Shown here: positions 47,402-55,366 of the stretch, piece after piece
Layout of the letters: each line of letters opens with the position of its first letter
Numbering within the stretch: the first letter of the stretch is position 1
Assembly: GCF_001517425.1 (NCBI RefSeq)
Contig: NZ_FBWL01000158.1
Location: forward strand, 20,753-84,752
Reading direction: 5' to 3'
DNA: 64,000 nucleotides
Source of the DNA: Clostridium sp. C105KSO13
Lineage (GTDB): Bacteria; Bacillota; Clostridia; Lachnospirales; Lachnospiraceae
Notes under the pieces: generated by a model
Seen by the model: the letters and a program-made list of their open reading frames with translations, nothing else
The model's database searches: none
What the model was told of the DNA's origin: nothing
Translations under genes and position numbers: made by a program

Positions 47402-48677
47402 GTTTACGAAAAACCTGGGCTTAAAAATAATGGCACTCTTTTCTGCTGCTCTCCTGTGGCTGGTAGTCGTGAATGCTGATGATCCGGTGGAAACCTATAC
47501 TTATCGCAATATACCCGTGACACCGGAAAATAAGGAGGTCATAACAAACAAAGGAAGAACATTTAAATTTGTGGATGAGACAAAGAATGTCAGTGTTTCT
47601 GTAAAAGCTAAGCGTTCTGTGTTATCTAAGCTGAAGGCTGATAAGATCGTCGCAACCGCTGATATGGCCGAGATGCAGTTTGAATCGCTGGTGCCTATCA
47701 AAGCAACAATTCCCGGGTATGAGGGAAGTTATTACTCCGCGGAAGCATCTCCCGGAAATTTGAGGGTAAAAGTAGAAGAACAGACAAAAAATGTGATACC
47801 ATTGACTGTAAGTGCTTCGGGAATTCCGAGAGATGGGTATGTTGTAGGGGAAATGACAACAAATCCGGTAAAAATTACTGTACGTGGTGCGGAGTCCCTT
47901 GTTAACAGCATAGATAAAGCTGTTGCTAAAGTGGATGTGTCCGGTGTGTCAAAAACTACAACAAAGAAGGCTGAATTGGTGTATTATGACAAGAACGGAA
48001 ATCCTCTTGACAAAACTCAGTTGAAAGATAATCTGGGTGATGAAGGAATCACTGTAAACATTCAGGTGCTTAATACGAAGAGCGTGCCGCTTAAATTCAG
48101 CACTTCCGGCACTCCCCAGGAGGGGCATCTGGTCAGCGGAATCACCTGTGAGCCGGATAACATCCAAGTGTCCGGGACACCGGAAGCTCTTGCCGAATTT
48201 AATGAGCTGGACATTCCGGCATCGGAACTTGATGTAACTGGGGCAACTGAAAAAATGGAGAAGACAGTCGACATTCTGCCTTATCTGCCGGAGGAAATAG
48301 AACTTTTGGATGAAACTGCCAATAATATTGTTGTAACAGTATCTATAGAGGAGGAAGGAACCCGCACTATTGAACTTTCGGTGTATGCTATCCGTGTGGA
48401 TAACCTGCAGGATAAATTAAAGGTTTCTTTTGATTCAGATGCAGATATTGAACTCCAGTTCAGGGGGGTACAAGAAGTTCTGAATAACCTGGATATAAGG
48501 AATGCCGTTTCTATAAATCTTGAGAAATATACAAAGGCAGGAAGTTACGAGGTGCCAGTGGATATAGAAACTGCAGCCAGCATTAATCTGGTAGAAAAGC
48601 CAAAAGTAAAAATAACCTTGGCTAATAAGGAAGAGTCAGCCAAGGATGAGACGGGTGAAGATAAGAAACAAGAGTAG
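47388..48677 (+). CDS. cdaR: YbbR-domain protein (CdaR), regulator of CdaA
   Basis: A single-pass membrane protein whose extracytoplasmic YbbR repeats modulate CdaA. A basic start and one helix (about 8-30, LKIMALFSAALLWLVVVNADDP) lead to roughly four YbbR repeats (about 35-120, 125-205, 215-300 and 305-400). Each ends in short strands such as VKVEEQ or VTVSIEEE. The tail is Lys/Glu-rich. ATG at 47388 is preferred by spacing from AAAGGA; ATG at 47382 would add two residues. The start lies inside the cdaA 3' end. Confidence 0.92.
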   Translation: MKKYKFTKNLGLKIMALFSAALLWLVVVNADDPVETYTYRNIPVTPENKEVITNKGRTFKFVDETKNVSVSVKAKRSVLSKLKADKIVATADMAEMQFESLVPIKATIPGYEGSYYSAEASPGNLRVKVEEQTKNVIPLTVSASGIPRDGYVVGEMTTNPVKITVRGAESLVNSIDKAVAKVDVSGVSKTTTKKAELVYYDKNGNPLDKTQLKDNLGDEGITVNIQVLNTKSVPLKFSTSGTPQEGHLVSGITCEPDNIQVSGTPEALAEFNELDIPASELDVTGATEKMEKTVDILPYLPEEIELLDETANNIVVTVSIEEEGTRTIELSVYAIRVDNLQDKLKVSFDSDADIELQFRGVQEVLNNLDIRNAVSINLEKYTKAGSYEVPVDIETAASINLVEKPKVKITLANKEESAKDETGEDKKQE

Positions 48678-48724
48678 AACCCGATGGCGGCAGAAGATAA
48701 ATTATAAGAGGAGACATTTCAGGT

Positions 48725-49000
48725 ATGGTTAGCGAGAAGGTTACGATTAAGAATCCTACAGGGCTGCACTTGCGGCCTGCAGGATTATTCTGTAAGACTG
48801 CTATGCAGTATGAAAGTAAAATTACTATAGAAAAAAAGTCAAAAACGGAGGATATAACTGCAAATGCAAAAAGCGTTCTGAGCGTTCTTGGAGCGTGCAT
48901 CAAGAGTGGTGATGAAATCACCATTGTATGTGAGGGCGAGGATGAGGAAACGGCCCTCGGGGAGATGGTGCGCATTGTAGTAGATGGATTGGGGGAGTAA
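48725..49000 (+). CDS. HPr-family phosphocarrier protein
   Basis: A 91-residue HPr-like protein. His15 lies in GLHLRPAG, the Enzyme I phosphorylation site. Ser50 in AKSVLSVLG corresponds to the HprK-regulated serine, shifted by about 4 residues through a longer loop (KKSKTEDITAN). It may be the PTS HPr or a paralogue; the normal GLHARPA is GLHLRPA here and the serine region departs from KSIMGVMSLG. hprK is present at the left end of the window. It lies between cdaR and a nucleotidyltransferase gene, 4 bases from the latter. Confidence 0.88.
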   Translation: MVSEKVTIKNPTGLHLRPAGLFCKTAMQYESKITIEKKSKTEDITANAKSVLSVLGACIKSGDEITIVCEGEDEETALGEMVRIVVDGLGE

Positions 49001-49004
49001 ACAA

Positions 49005-49919
49005 ATGAGTAAAGCGACATTGGTAATTATGGCAGCAGGAATTGGCAGCAGGTTCGGCGGTGGCATCAAGCAGCTGGAGCCTGTTGGTCCAAACGGTGAA
49101 ATCATCATGGATTATTCCATCTATGATGCTGTGGAAGCAGGATTTGACAAAGTAGTATTTGTTATCAGGAAAGATTTGGAGAAAGATTTTAAAGAGGTAA
49201 TCGGAAACCGCATCGAAAAGATTGTAGATGTGGACTATGCATATCAGGAGATTGACGATATACCCGATACATACAAAGAAACATTCCGTGACAGAACAAA
49301 ACCTTGGGGGACAGGGCAGGCAATACTCTGCTGCAGAGAAGTGGTGGACGCTCCATTTCTTGTCATCAATGCGGATGACTACTACGGAAAGCAGGCTTTT
49401 AAAGAAGGATACGAATATCTGACCGGGGAGTCTCAAAAAGACAGAATGGAAATCTGCATGATCAGCTTTGTTCTGAAGAATACATTGAGCGATAACGGGG
49501 CGGTGACCCGCGGAGTCTGCCGGGTAGATGACGAAGGAATGCTGTCACAGATAGTAGAGACACATGGCATAGAAAAGATAGATGGAAAGGCTGTCGCAAA
49601 AAAAGAAATCAGTGGACAGGAAATAGACTTGGAATCACCTGTTTCCATGAATATGTGGGGGTTGGAACCCAGATTCTTCCAAATATTGGAAAAAGGGTTC
49701 TGTGAATTTTTATCCCGCCTGGAAAAATCTGATTTAAAGGCTGAATACCTGCTTCCGACAATCATTGGGGAACTGCTGGAAGAGGACAAGCTGTCGGTCA
49801 GAGTATTAAAATCAAAAGATAAATGGTTTGGGGTAACTTACAGGGAAGATAAAGATGCCGTAGTCTCAGCCGTAAGAGGACTGATTGAAGAAGGCGTGTA
49901 TCCAGCAAAGTTATTTTAA
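49005..49919 (+). CDS. Sugar-phosphate nucleotidyltransferase-like protein
   Basis: A 304-residue member of the NTP_transferase fold. The nucleotide loop MAAGIGSRFGGGIKQLEPVGPNGE starts near residue 9. PWGTGQAILCCREVVDAPFLVINADDYYG supplies the catalytic Asp pair. The lysine and acidic residues expected of glucose-1-phosphate nucleotidyltransferases are roughly placed, but substrate cannot be assigned. ATG at 49005 follows GGGGGAG by 7 bases. It lies 4 bases after the HPr gene and ends at a terminator. Confidence 0.82.
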   Translation: MSKATLVIMAAGIGSRFGGGIKQLEPVGPNGEIIMDYSIYDAVEAGFDKVVFVIRKDLEKDFKEVIGNRIEKIVDVDYAYQEIDDIPDTYKETFRDRTKPWGTGQAILCCREVVDAPFLVINADDYYGKQAFKEGYEYLTGESQKDRMEICMISFVLKNTLSDNGAVTRGVCRVDDEGMLSQIVETHGIEKIDGKAVAKKEISGQEIDLESPVSMNMWGLEPRFFQILEKGFCEFLSRLEKSDLKAEYLLPTIIGELLEEDKLSVRVLKSKDKWFGVTYREDKDAVVSAVRGLIEEGVYPAKLF

Positions 49920-49931
49920 GGTAAAGAGATG

Positions 49932-49971
49932 AGAAGCATATGTATCCGAAAAGTAGGGTGCATATGCTTCT
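49932..49971 (+). terminator. Terminator after the nucleotidyltransferase gene
   Basis: A perfect 11-bp stem (49932-49942 with 49961-49971) with an 18-base loop is followed by TGTGTTTTACC. It closes the cdaA-region operon. Confidence 0.65.
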
Positions 49972-50133
49972 TGTGTTTTACCACCTTTTTGAAAAGCTGT
50001 GGACTAAAATTTATTTTGAGGATAAAAGCTTTTTATATTCGTAAATATGGATGTTTATACATGTTACAAAAATGTTAAATCACACAAAAATAACATAATA
50101 TTACTGCGAAACAGCTGATATAAAGGGAGAGGC

Positions 50134-50162
50134 TTGACAAAGATAGTATTATATAATAAATT
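50134..50162 (+). promoter_or_regulatory. Candidate promoter of the three-lysin cluster
   Basis: A consensus TTGACA (50134-50139) is followed at 17 bases by TAAATT (50157-50162), in very AT-rich DNA where other -10 registers are possible. Of the 306-base gap 49920-50225, only the terminator and this element are recognisable. Confidence 0.45.
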
Positions 50163-50225
50163 ATAAATATATATCTTACGACAGTTTTACATATGTATCC
50201 AAAAAAAGAAGGGACAAGTTTATAT

Positions 50226-52889
50226 ATGAAATGGAAAAAGGTTTCAGGCCTGCTGATGGCAATGCTGCTAAGTGTTTCTAATGTGAGCTATGCAGAGGAC
50301 ATAGGGGACATAGAGATTCCGGAGCAAGGAACAGAACTGCAGGATTCAGAGCAACAGGCTCCTCAAGAGCAGCAGTCTCCGGAAGAGCAGCAGCCTCCGG
50401 AAGAGCAGCAGACACCGGATGAGCAGCTGATGCCGGATGAGTCGCAGGATGCCGGGCAGGCTATTGTGCAGACAGAAGAAGGGGATTCGGAGGAAAAGGT
50501 AATTTGGGGAATGGGCAGAGGAATTACACCCCAGACTCAGGACAGTGATGAAGATCAGTTTACTTCCATTTCTTCTGGAATGAAAATTGGTAAAATGAAA
50601 GTTGATTTGAAAAATAAAATAGATTCATATATAAAGCAGAACAAAGGGAAATTGAATATAGGGACGCTAGTGAAACATGGACAGATACAAAACACAAACA
50701 CAGCTTTTTGCGAGTATAAAAATCTGATAATTTTTACATCGGACAGAGGAACCTACAGCGTGCATCTTCCCATTTTAAATACATTTATTTCCGCCGGTGG
50801 GGCAGAAAGCCTTGGAGCTCCGGTGGAGGAACAGAGAATAGAAAACTCAAGAGTTTACCAGAAATTTGAAAAAGGAACTTTGTCCTGTGCGTTTGAAAAA
50901 AAAGCCGATACACTGGTCGTCCGCAGAGGGAATACATATTATTTCAAAAACACATTAAGTAACGGTGAGGCAGATGAAGTTGTGAAATATGGCAGGACAG
51001 GCGATGAAGTCTTAGTCGGAGACTGGGACGGGGACGGCAGAGATACACTGTGTGTAAGACGGGGAAATGAGTATCATTTTAAGAACAGCATATCTGACGG
51101 AAAAGCAGATGTCGTTATAAATTATGGGAAATCGGGAGACAAAGTTCTAGTGGGAGACTGGGACAAAGATGGCAAAGATACTCTCTGCGTAAGGCGTGGA
51201 AATGAATATCACTTTAAAAATAGTATATCGCCCGGTCTGGCCGATTCTATCGTGAATTACGGCAAGTCGGGAGATATGATTTTGGTGGGAGACTGGAACG
51301 GAGACAAGGGGGATACTCTTTGTGTGAGACGAGGTAAAGAATATCACTTTAAGAACAGTATATCTGCTGGCCCAGCGGATTCCGTGATAATTTATGGGAA
51401 AGCAGGAGACGAAGTTCTGGCGGGAGACTGGGATGGAAATTATACTGATACGCTCTGTGTGAGACGAGGAAATGCATACCATATAAAGAATAGTATCCAG
51501 AGTGGCCTGGCTGATTCCATTGTCCTCTACGGGAAAGCGGCCGATGTCACTTATGCAGGGGTATGGACCTCACAGTTTAAGGTCCAGGCAAATAATGCCG
51601 AAAATCTGACATTTAATAACTCCCGGGGATTCGCTTACAGTCAGCTGCCACAAGCCTTTGCAGGCAATAGTATCAATGGAACAGCATTTCGGAAAAATGC
51701 GATTACGACCTATGTTGACGGGGCGGGGAACGAACTTCAATACTGTGCATTTTATGCCTATGACGGCACGATTGTATTGGCAGAAAGAGTCAATGAGGGT
51801 GAATGGAATTATCAGTGGACAGATTTTAAAGGAGACATCGAAGATGCACACAATACGGTGTCACTGGCAGTGGATGGTGCCGGGTATCTTCACATGGCCT
51901 GGAGCCAGCATTCAGGCGCTTTAATGTATGCAAAATCGACTGCCTCCGGCGCAATGACAATGGCAGCAGGCCAGATGATAGGTATGCAGGAAGATAAAGT
52001 CACATACCCAGAGTTTTATGTACAGCCTTCCGGAGACATGTTCTTTTTGTATAGAAACGGGGGCTCAGGCAATGGGGATCTTGTTTTGAACAAATATAAT
52101 GTGGCAATGGGAACCTGGCAGAGAGAGCAGAATAGCCTGATTTCAGGTGAGGGGAAAATTTCTCCTTATTGGCAGGCATGTGTGGACAAAGTAGGACGTC
52201 TGCATATATCCTGGGTCTGGAGAGAAACAGGAGATGCCTCCACCAATTATAATATGTGTTATGCAGTTTCTACAGATGCAAGCGGTAGTGAATTTGTGGA
52301 CGATGAGGGTGAATCTCTGAGAATTCCCATTACAGAAGATAAGGTGGAACCTATTTGTGAGATTCCAAAAGGCAGTTCATTGATTAACCAGACTTCCATG
52401 ACGACAGACGATGAAGGCAGACCATATATTATTTCCTATTGGAAAATTGATGATGTAGTACAGTACAACGTCATTCGATTTACAGGAGAAAAATGGATTA
52501 TTTATAACACTGATATCCGAAAAACTGGGTTTGATTTATCCGGGACAGGTACAAGACAGCTTCCTTGTGCAAGACCTCAGATTTTAGTGGATGGTGCCGG
52601 AGAAGAGGCGGATATTTATGTACTCTTCAGAGATGATGAAAGAGGCGGAAAGGCATCCATCGCAAAATTAAGCCTGAATGGTACCGAAATCATAACAGAG
52701 AAATTGATTGATGTAACAGGTGTAAGTCTGGAGGAGTGGGAACCTAATTACGATATTTCACTGTGGAAGCAGAGCAAAAAAATAAATATTTTCATGCAGA
52801 AAGAATACTATGCAGCGGATGGGAGGGAAAACAAAAGTCAGACAGAGTACATCTATGTTACCGATGTCACTTCATTTTTAAATGAATAG
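50226..52889 (+). CDS. Secreted BNR_4-like protein with five 45-residue repeats
   Basis: An 887-residue secreted protein. Parts in order: signal peptide (about 1-23, cleaved after SYA); Gln/Pro/Glu spacer with short repeats (about 35-85); a region ending in an LGFP-like segment (FISAGGAESLGAPVEEQRIENSRVYQKFEKGTLS, about 190-225); five tandem 45-residue repeats (229-447). The C-terminal domain (about 460-887) resembles BNR_4 beta-propellers, with AFYAYDGTIVLAERV and HNTVSLAVDGAGYLHMAWSQHSGALMYAKS. BNR_4 proteins occur with polysaccharide-active enzymes, but no catalytic site can be named. ATG at 50226 is preferred to 50193 because the signal peptide then starts normally. Confidence 0.8.
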   Translation: MKWKKVSGLLMAMLLSVSNVSYAEDIGDIEIPEQGTELQDSEQQAPQEQQSPEEQQPPEEQQTPDEQLMPDESQDAGQAIVQTEEGDSEEKVIWGMGRGITPQTQDSDEDQFTSISSGMKIGKMKVDLKNKIDSYIKQNKGKLNIGTLVKHGQIQNTNTAFCEYKNLIIFTSDRGTYSVHLPILNTFISAGGAESLGAPVEEQRIENSRVYQKFEKGTLSCAFEKKADTLVVRRGNTYYFKNTLSNGEADEVVKYGRTGDEVLVGDWDGDGRDTLCVRRGNEYHFKNSISDGKADVVINYGKSGDKVLVGDWDKDGKDTLCVRRGNEYHFKNSISPGLADSIVNYGKSGDMILVGDWNGDKGDTLCVRRGKEYHFKNSISAGPADSVIIYGKAGDEVLAGDWDGNYTDTLCVRRGNAYHIKNSIQSGLADSIVLYGKAADVTYAGVWTSQFKVQANNAENLTFNNSRGFAYSQLPQAFAGNSINGTAFRKNAITTYVDGAGNELQYCAFYAYDGTIVLAERVNEGEWNYQWTDFKGDIEDAHNTVSLAVDGAGYLHMAWSQHSGALMYAKSTASGAMTMAAGQMIGMQEDKVTYPEFYVQPSGDMFFLYRNGGSGNGDLVLNKYNVAMGTWQREQNSLISGEGKISPYWQACVDKVGRLHISWVWRETGDASTNYNMCYAVSTDASGSEFVDDEGESLRIPITEDKVEPICEIPKGSSLINQTSMTTDDEGRPYIISYWKIDDVVQYNVIRFTGEKWIIYNTDIRKTGFDLSGTGTRQLPCARPQILVDGAGEEADIYVLFRDDERGGKASIAKLSLNGTEIITEKLIDVTGVSLEEWEPNYDISLWKQSKKINIFMQKEYYAADGRENKSQTEYIYVTDVTSFLNE
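50367..50438 (+). repeat. Four 18-bp tandem repeats coding for Glu-Gln-Gln-x-Pro-(Glu/Asp)
   Basis: Units at 50367, 50385, 50403 and 50421 follow the pattern GAGCAGCAGnCTCCGGAA with increasing divergence. They encode the flexible spacer after the signal peptide and can change length without a frameshift. Confidence 0.85.
50910..51566 (+). repeat. Five tandem 135-bp repeats (45-residue units) in the BNR_4-like gene
   Basis: Units start at 50910, 51045, 51180, 51315 and 51450. The core is TLCVRRGNxYHFKNS, then GxADxVxxYGKxGDxVL, then VGDWDGDGxD. The last unit ends as TYAGVW and lacks the acidic loop. The first unit has Val in place of the conserved Cys. Confidence 0.95.
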
Positions 52890-52967
52890 GGGAAATAGAA
52901 GCATATTACTGTGGAAATTGATGAAAATCATGGAAAGGACTAGAGTACTAGCGATAAGGGTGAGTAT

Positions 52968-55331
52968 ATGAAAAAAAGATGGTTAGCAATTGGGCTTAGT
53001 ATCTGTCTGGCGTCGGGTATGTTTTATTCTTCTGCAATAAGCGTTTCTGCCGAGGACCAGGAAACAGTTCAGACAGAAGGAGGGGAAACTGTACAGGGGC
53101 AGGAGGAGAATGACGCTGTTGCAGACACGCAGGAGGCCCCGGCCGAAGAAGAGACGGCTGTACCGGAAGAAGTACATGCACCAATAGAAGAACAAGAACC
53201 GGCAGAAGATGAGGCACCGCCGTCAGAGGGTGAGTCTAATGCTTTAGCAGCGGAGGGGGAGACTCCAGAAACTGAAGAACAGGTCACTCCTGTGGAAATT
53301 CAGGTAATGGACGAAGAAGGAAATATAACTTTTATTACGGATGATAAATCACCGGTGGTAGAAGAACCGCCCATGATGGCGCGCTCTATTACTTTAGGTG
53401 ATAAAGTTGTAAATTTGCGGGCCAATCAGAAAGGCCAGGCATATGATAGCAACACAGCTGTTAATTACACAGAATATGGTACTGGAGAAGCCGGATATGT
53501 GTTTGGACCTATGGGGACAGATGCTGCCTATTTGGGAACATTTAGCGGTAAAGTCAGGTTTATGATCAGCGGAGTAATAGGAGAGGTTTCTGAAAAAGAT
53601 GTTCAGCTTGTAAAAATGAATAACGTTATAGTCAGTACTTATTATGCAAATGGATCCAACATCATACATAATATTGCTACAAATTTAAATGATGATGATG
53701 CGACCAGTACGTTAAATGTCGGACCACAGCAGTCTTACATGAAAACGGGAACTACATACTATAGCTATGATGGTCACTATTTTTATACAAGTTATTCCGC
53801 TATGTTGACAGATTACAGGAGTGGAACGAGAAAAAATTCCATAAATTCAAGTAATCCCTATTACAACTATTTCCAATACCTACCATTGCGGAGCAAAACG
53901 ACCTATACAGATGCCCAGTTAAACAGCAAAATTCAGGCCCAAACGATTGCAGAGTCTAAAATGCTCAATCTGGGAAGCAGCCTGATTACGAATCAGAATA
54001 CATATGGAATAAACGCACTTCTGGCGACAGGAATAGCAGGCAATGAAAGCGCTTGGGGTATAAGTTCTATCGCAATGAGCAAAAATAACCTCTTTGGATT
54101 AAATGCTGTTGATAACAATCCGGGAGGTAATGCGGACACCTTTTCTTCACCGAGTAACTGTGTCCAGAACTTTGCGGAGGGCTGGATGTCAAGAAGATAC
54201 TGTAATCCAAACAACGGAGTGTATTATGGTGGCTTTCTGGGTAACAAGGCAAGCGGAATTAATGTGAAGTATGCCTCTGATCCATACTGGGGTGAAAAGG
54301 CAGCCAACATTGCGTGGAGCCTGGACAGTGCAGCGACGGACAGATTCAAGTATACGATTGGTATAAAGGATGTCAGTGGTACTAGCCATACTGATTTGAA
54401 TGTCAGAGCAGGAAGTAACACTCTTTCGACCACTTTCTTTACGACGGGCGGGCAGACGGGTTATTCGTTCCTAATTTTAGGGAAGGAGAATGGTTTTTAC
54501 AAGGTTCAGAGTGATCCTGTGCTAAATGCTGGTAGAACAGCAATTAACAGTACCAGCGGAGCGTATAATTTTTCAAATATGTATGCCTACACAAGTGCGG
54601 ATTATTTAACAGTTGTATCCGGGAATGTAAGTCCATCACCAAATCCGGGGACGGGCACCGGGGACACACTGATGGTGCGCAGAGGGAATGCTTATTATTT
54701 TAAATATACTTTATCAGACGGAGAGTCTGACCTGATGGTAAATTATGGGTATAAAAATGATGAAGTCTATGTCGGAGACTGGGACGGAGACGGGGTGGAT
54801 TCACTCTGTGTGCGCCGGGGAAATGTGTATTACTTTAAAAACAGTCTGACACCTGGAGAAGCTGATTCTGTTGTGCGTTATGGAAAAGCGGAGGATGAAG
54901 TTCTCATAGGCGACTGGAACGGGGACGGAACGGATACACTGTGTGTACGCCGTGGGAATGCGTACCATATTAAGAACAGTCTGTCAGAAGGAAAGGCGGA
55001 CCATGTAGTGTTATATGGCAGGAAAAATGATGATGTTCTTGTTGGAGACTGGAACGCAGACGGTATGGATACCTTATGTGTGCGGAGAGGAAAGACTTAT
55101 TACTTTAAAGACAGTCTGTCAAATGGGGAGGCAGATGCTGAGATTATATACGGGAAAGCTGACGATCAGATTATGGCAGGAGATTGGAATGGAGATAGAA
55201 AAGATACTTTGTGCGTGAGACGGGGGAACGCTTATCACATTAAGAACAGTATTGCTGTCGGAGAGGCAGACGCTATAGTTTTATATGGAAAGGCAAACGA
55301 TATCACTTATGCGGGAACCTGGAAAAAGTAA
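52968..55331 (+). CDS. Secreted GH73-type N-acetylglucosaminidase with five 45-residue repeats
   Basis: A 787-residue autolysin-like protein. Signal peptide (about 1-28, cleaved after SVSA), then a long acidic Glu/Pro/Ala spacer to about residue 140. A domain with TYYSYDGHYFYTSYSAMLTDYRSG precedes the LytD/GH73 glucosaminidase domain (about 320-450). That domain has catalytic Glu360 in GNESAWG, then KNNLFGLNAVDNNP and FAEGWMSRRY. An SH3-like segment (about 460-545) follows, then a Pro/Gly linker. Five repeats (567-787) end the protein. It should cleave glycan strands outside the cell. It lies 78 bases after the BNR_4-like gene. Confidence 0.9.
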   Translation: MKKRWLAIGLSICLASGMFYSSAISVSAEDQETVQTEGGETVQGQEENDAVADTQEAPAEEETAVPEEVHAPIEEQEPAEDEAPPSEGESNALAAEGETPETEEQVTPVEIQVMDEEGNITFITDDKSPVVEEPPMMARSITLGDKVVNLRANQKGQAYDSNTAVNYTEYGTGEAGYVFGPMGTDAAYLGTFSGKVRFMISGVIGEVSEKDVQLVKMNNVIVSTYYANGSNIIHNIATNLNDDDATSTLNVGPQQSYMKTGTTYYSYDGHYFYTSYSAMLTDYRSGTRKNSINSSNPYYNYFQYLPLRSKTTYTDAQLNSKIQAQTIAESKMLNLGSSLITNQNTYGINALLATGIAGNESAWGISSIAMSKNNLFGLNAVDNNPGGNADTFSSPSNCVQNFAEGWMSRRYCNPNNGVYYGGFLGNKASGINVKYASDPYWGEKAANIAWSLDSAATDRFKYTIGIKDVSGTSHTDLNVRAGSNTLSTTFFTTGGQTGYSFLILGKENGFYKVQSDPVLNAGRTAINSTSGAYNFSNMYAYTSADYLTVVSGNVSPSPNPGTGTGDTLMVRRGNAYYFKYTLSDGESDLMVNYGYKNDEVYVGDWDGDGVDSLCVRRGNVYYFKNSLTPGEADSVVRYGKAEDEVLIGDWNGDGTDTLCVRRGNAYHIKNSLSEGKADHVVLYGRKNDDVLVGDWNADGMDTLCVRRGKTYYFKDSLSNGEADAEIIYGKADDQIMAGDWNGDRKDTLCVRRGNAYHIKNSIAVGEADAIVLYGKANDITYAGTWKK
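54666..55328 (+). repeat. Five tandem 135-bp repeats in the glucosaminidase gene
   Basis: Units start at 54666, 54801, 54936, 55071 and 55206 and continue to the stop codon. They have the same 45-residue consensus as the flanking genes. The first unit has Met at the Cys position. The last, 41 residues long, ends TYAGTWKK. Confidence 0.95.
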
Positions 55332-55366
55332 AATTCGTATATAATCGAGCTATAAGGAGAAATGGT

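Noticed and set aside
50193..50225. Upstream ATG at 50193 as the start of the BNR_4-like gene
   Set aside because: It has no ribosome binding site and adds polar residues before an otherwise normal signal peptide.
50226..52889. The BNR_4-like protein as a classical sialidase
   Set aside because: No Asp-box (SxDxGxTW) repeats or arginine triad could be seen; the similarity is to BNR_4.
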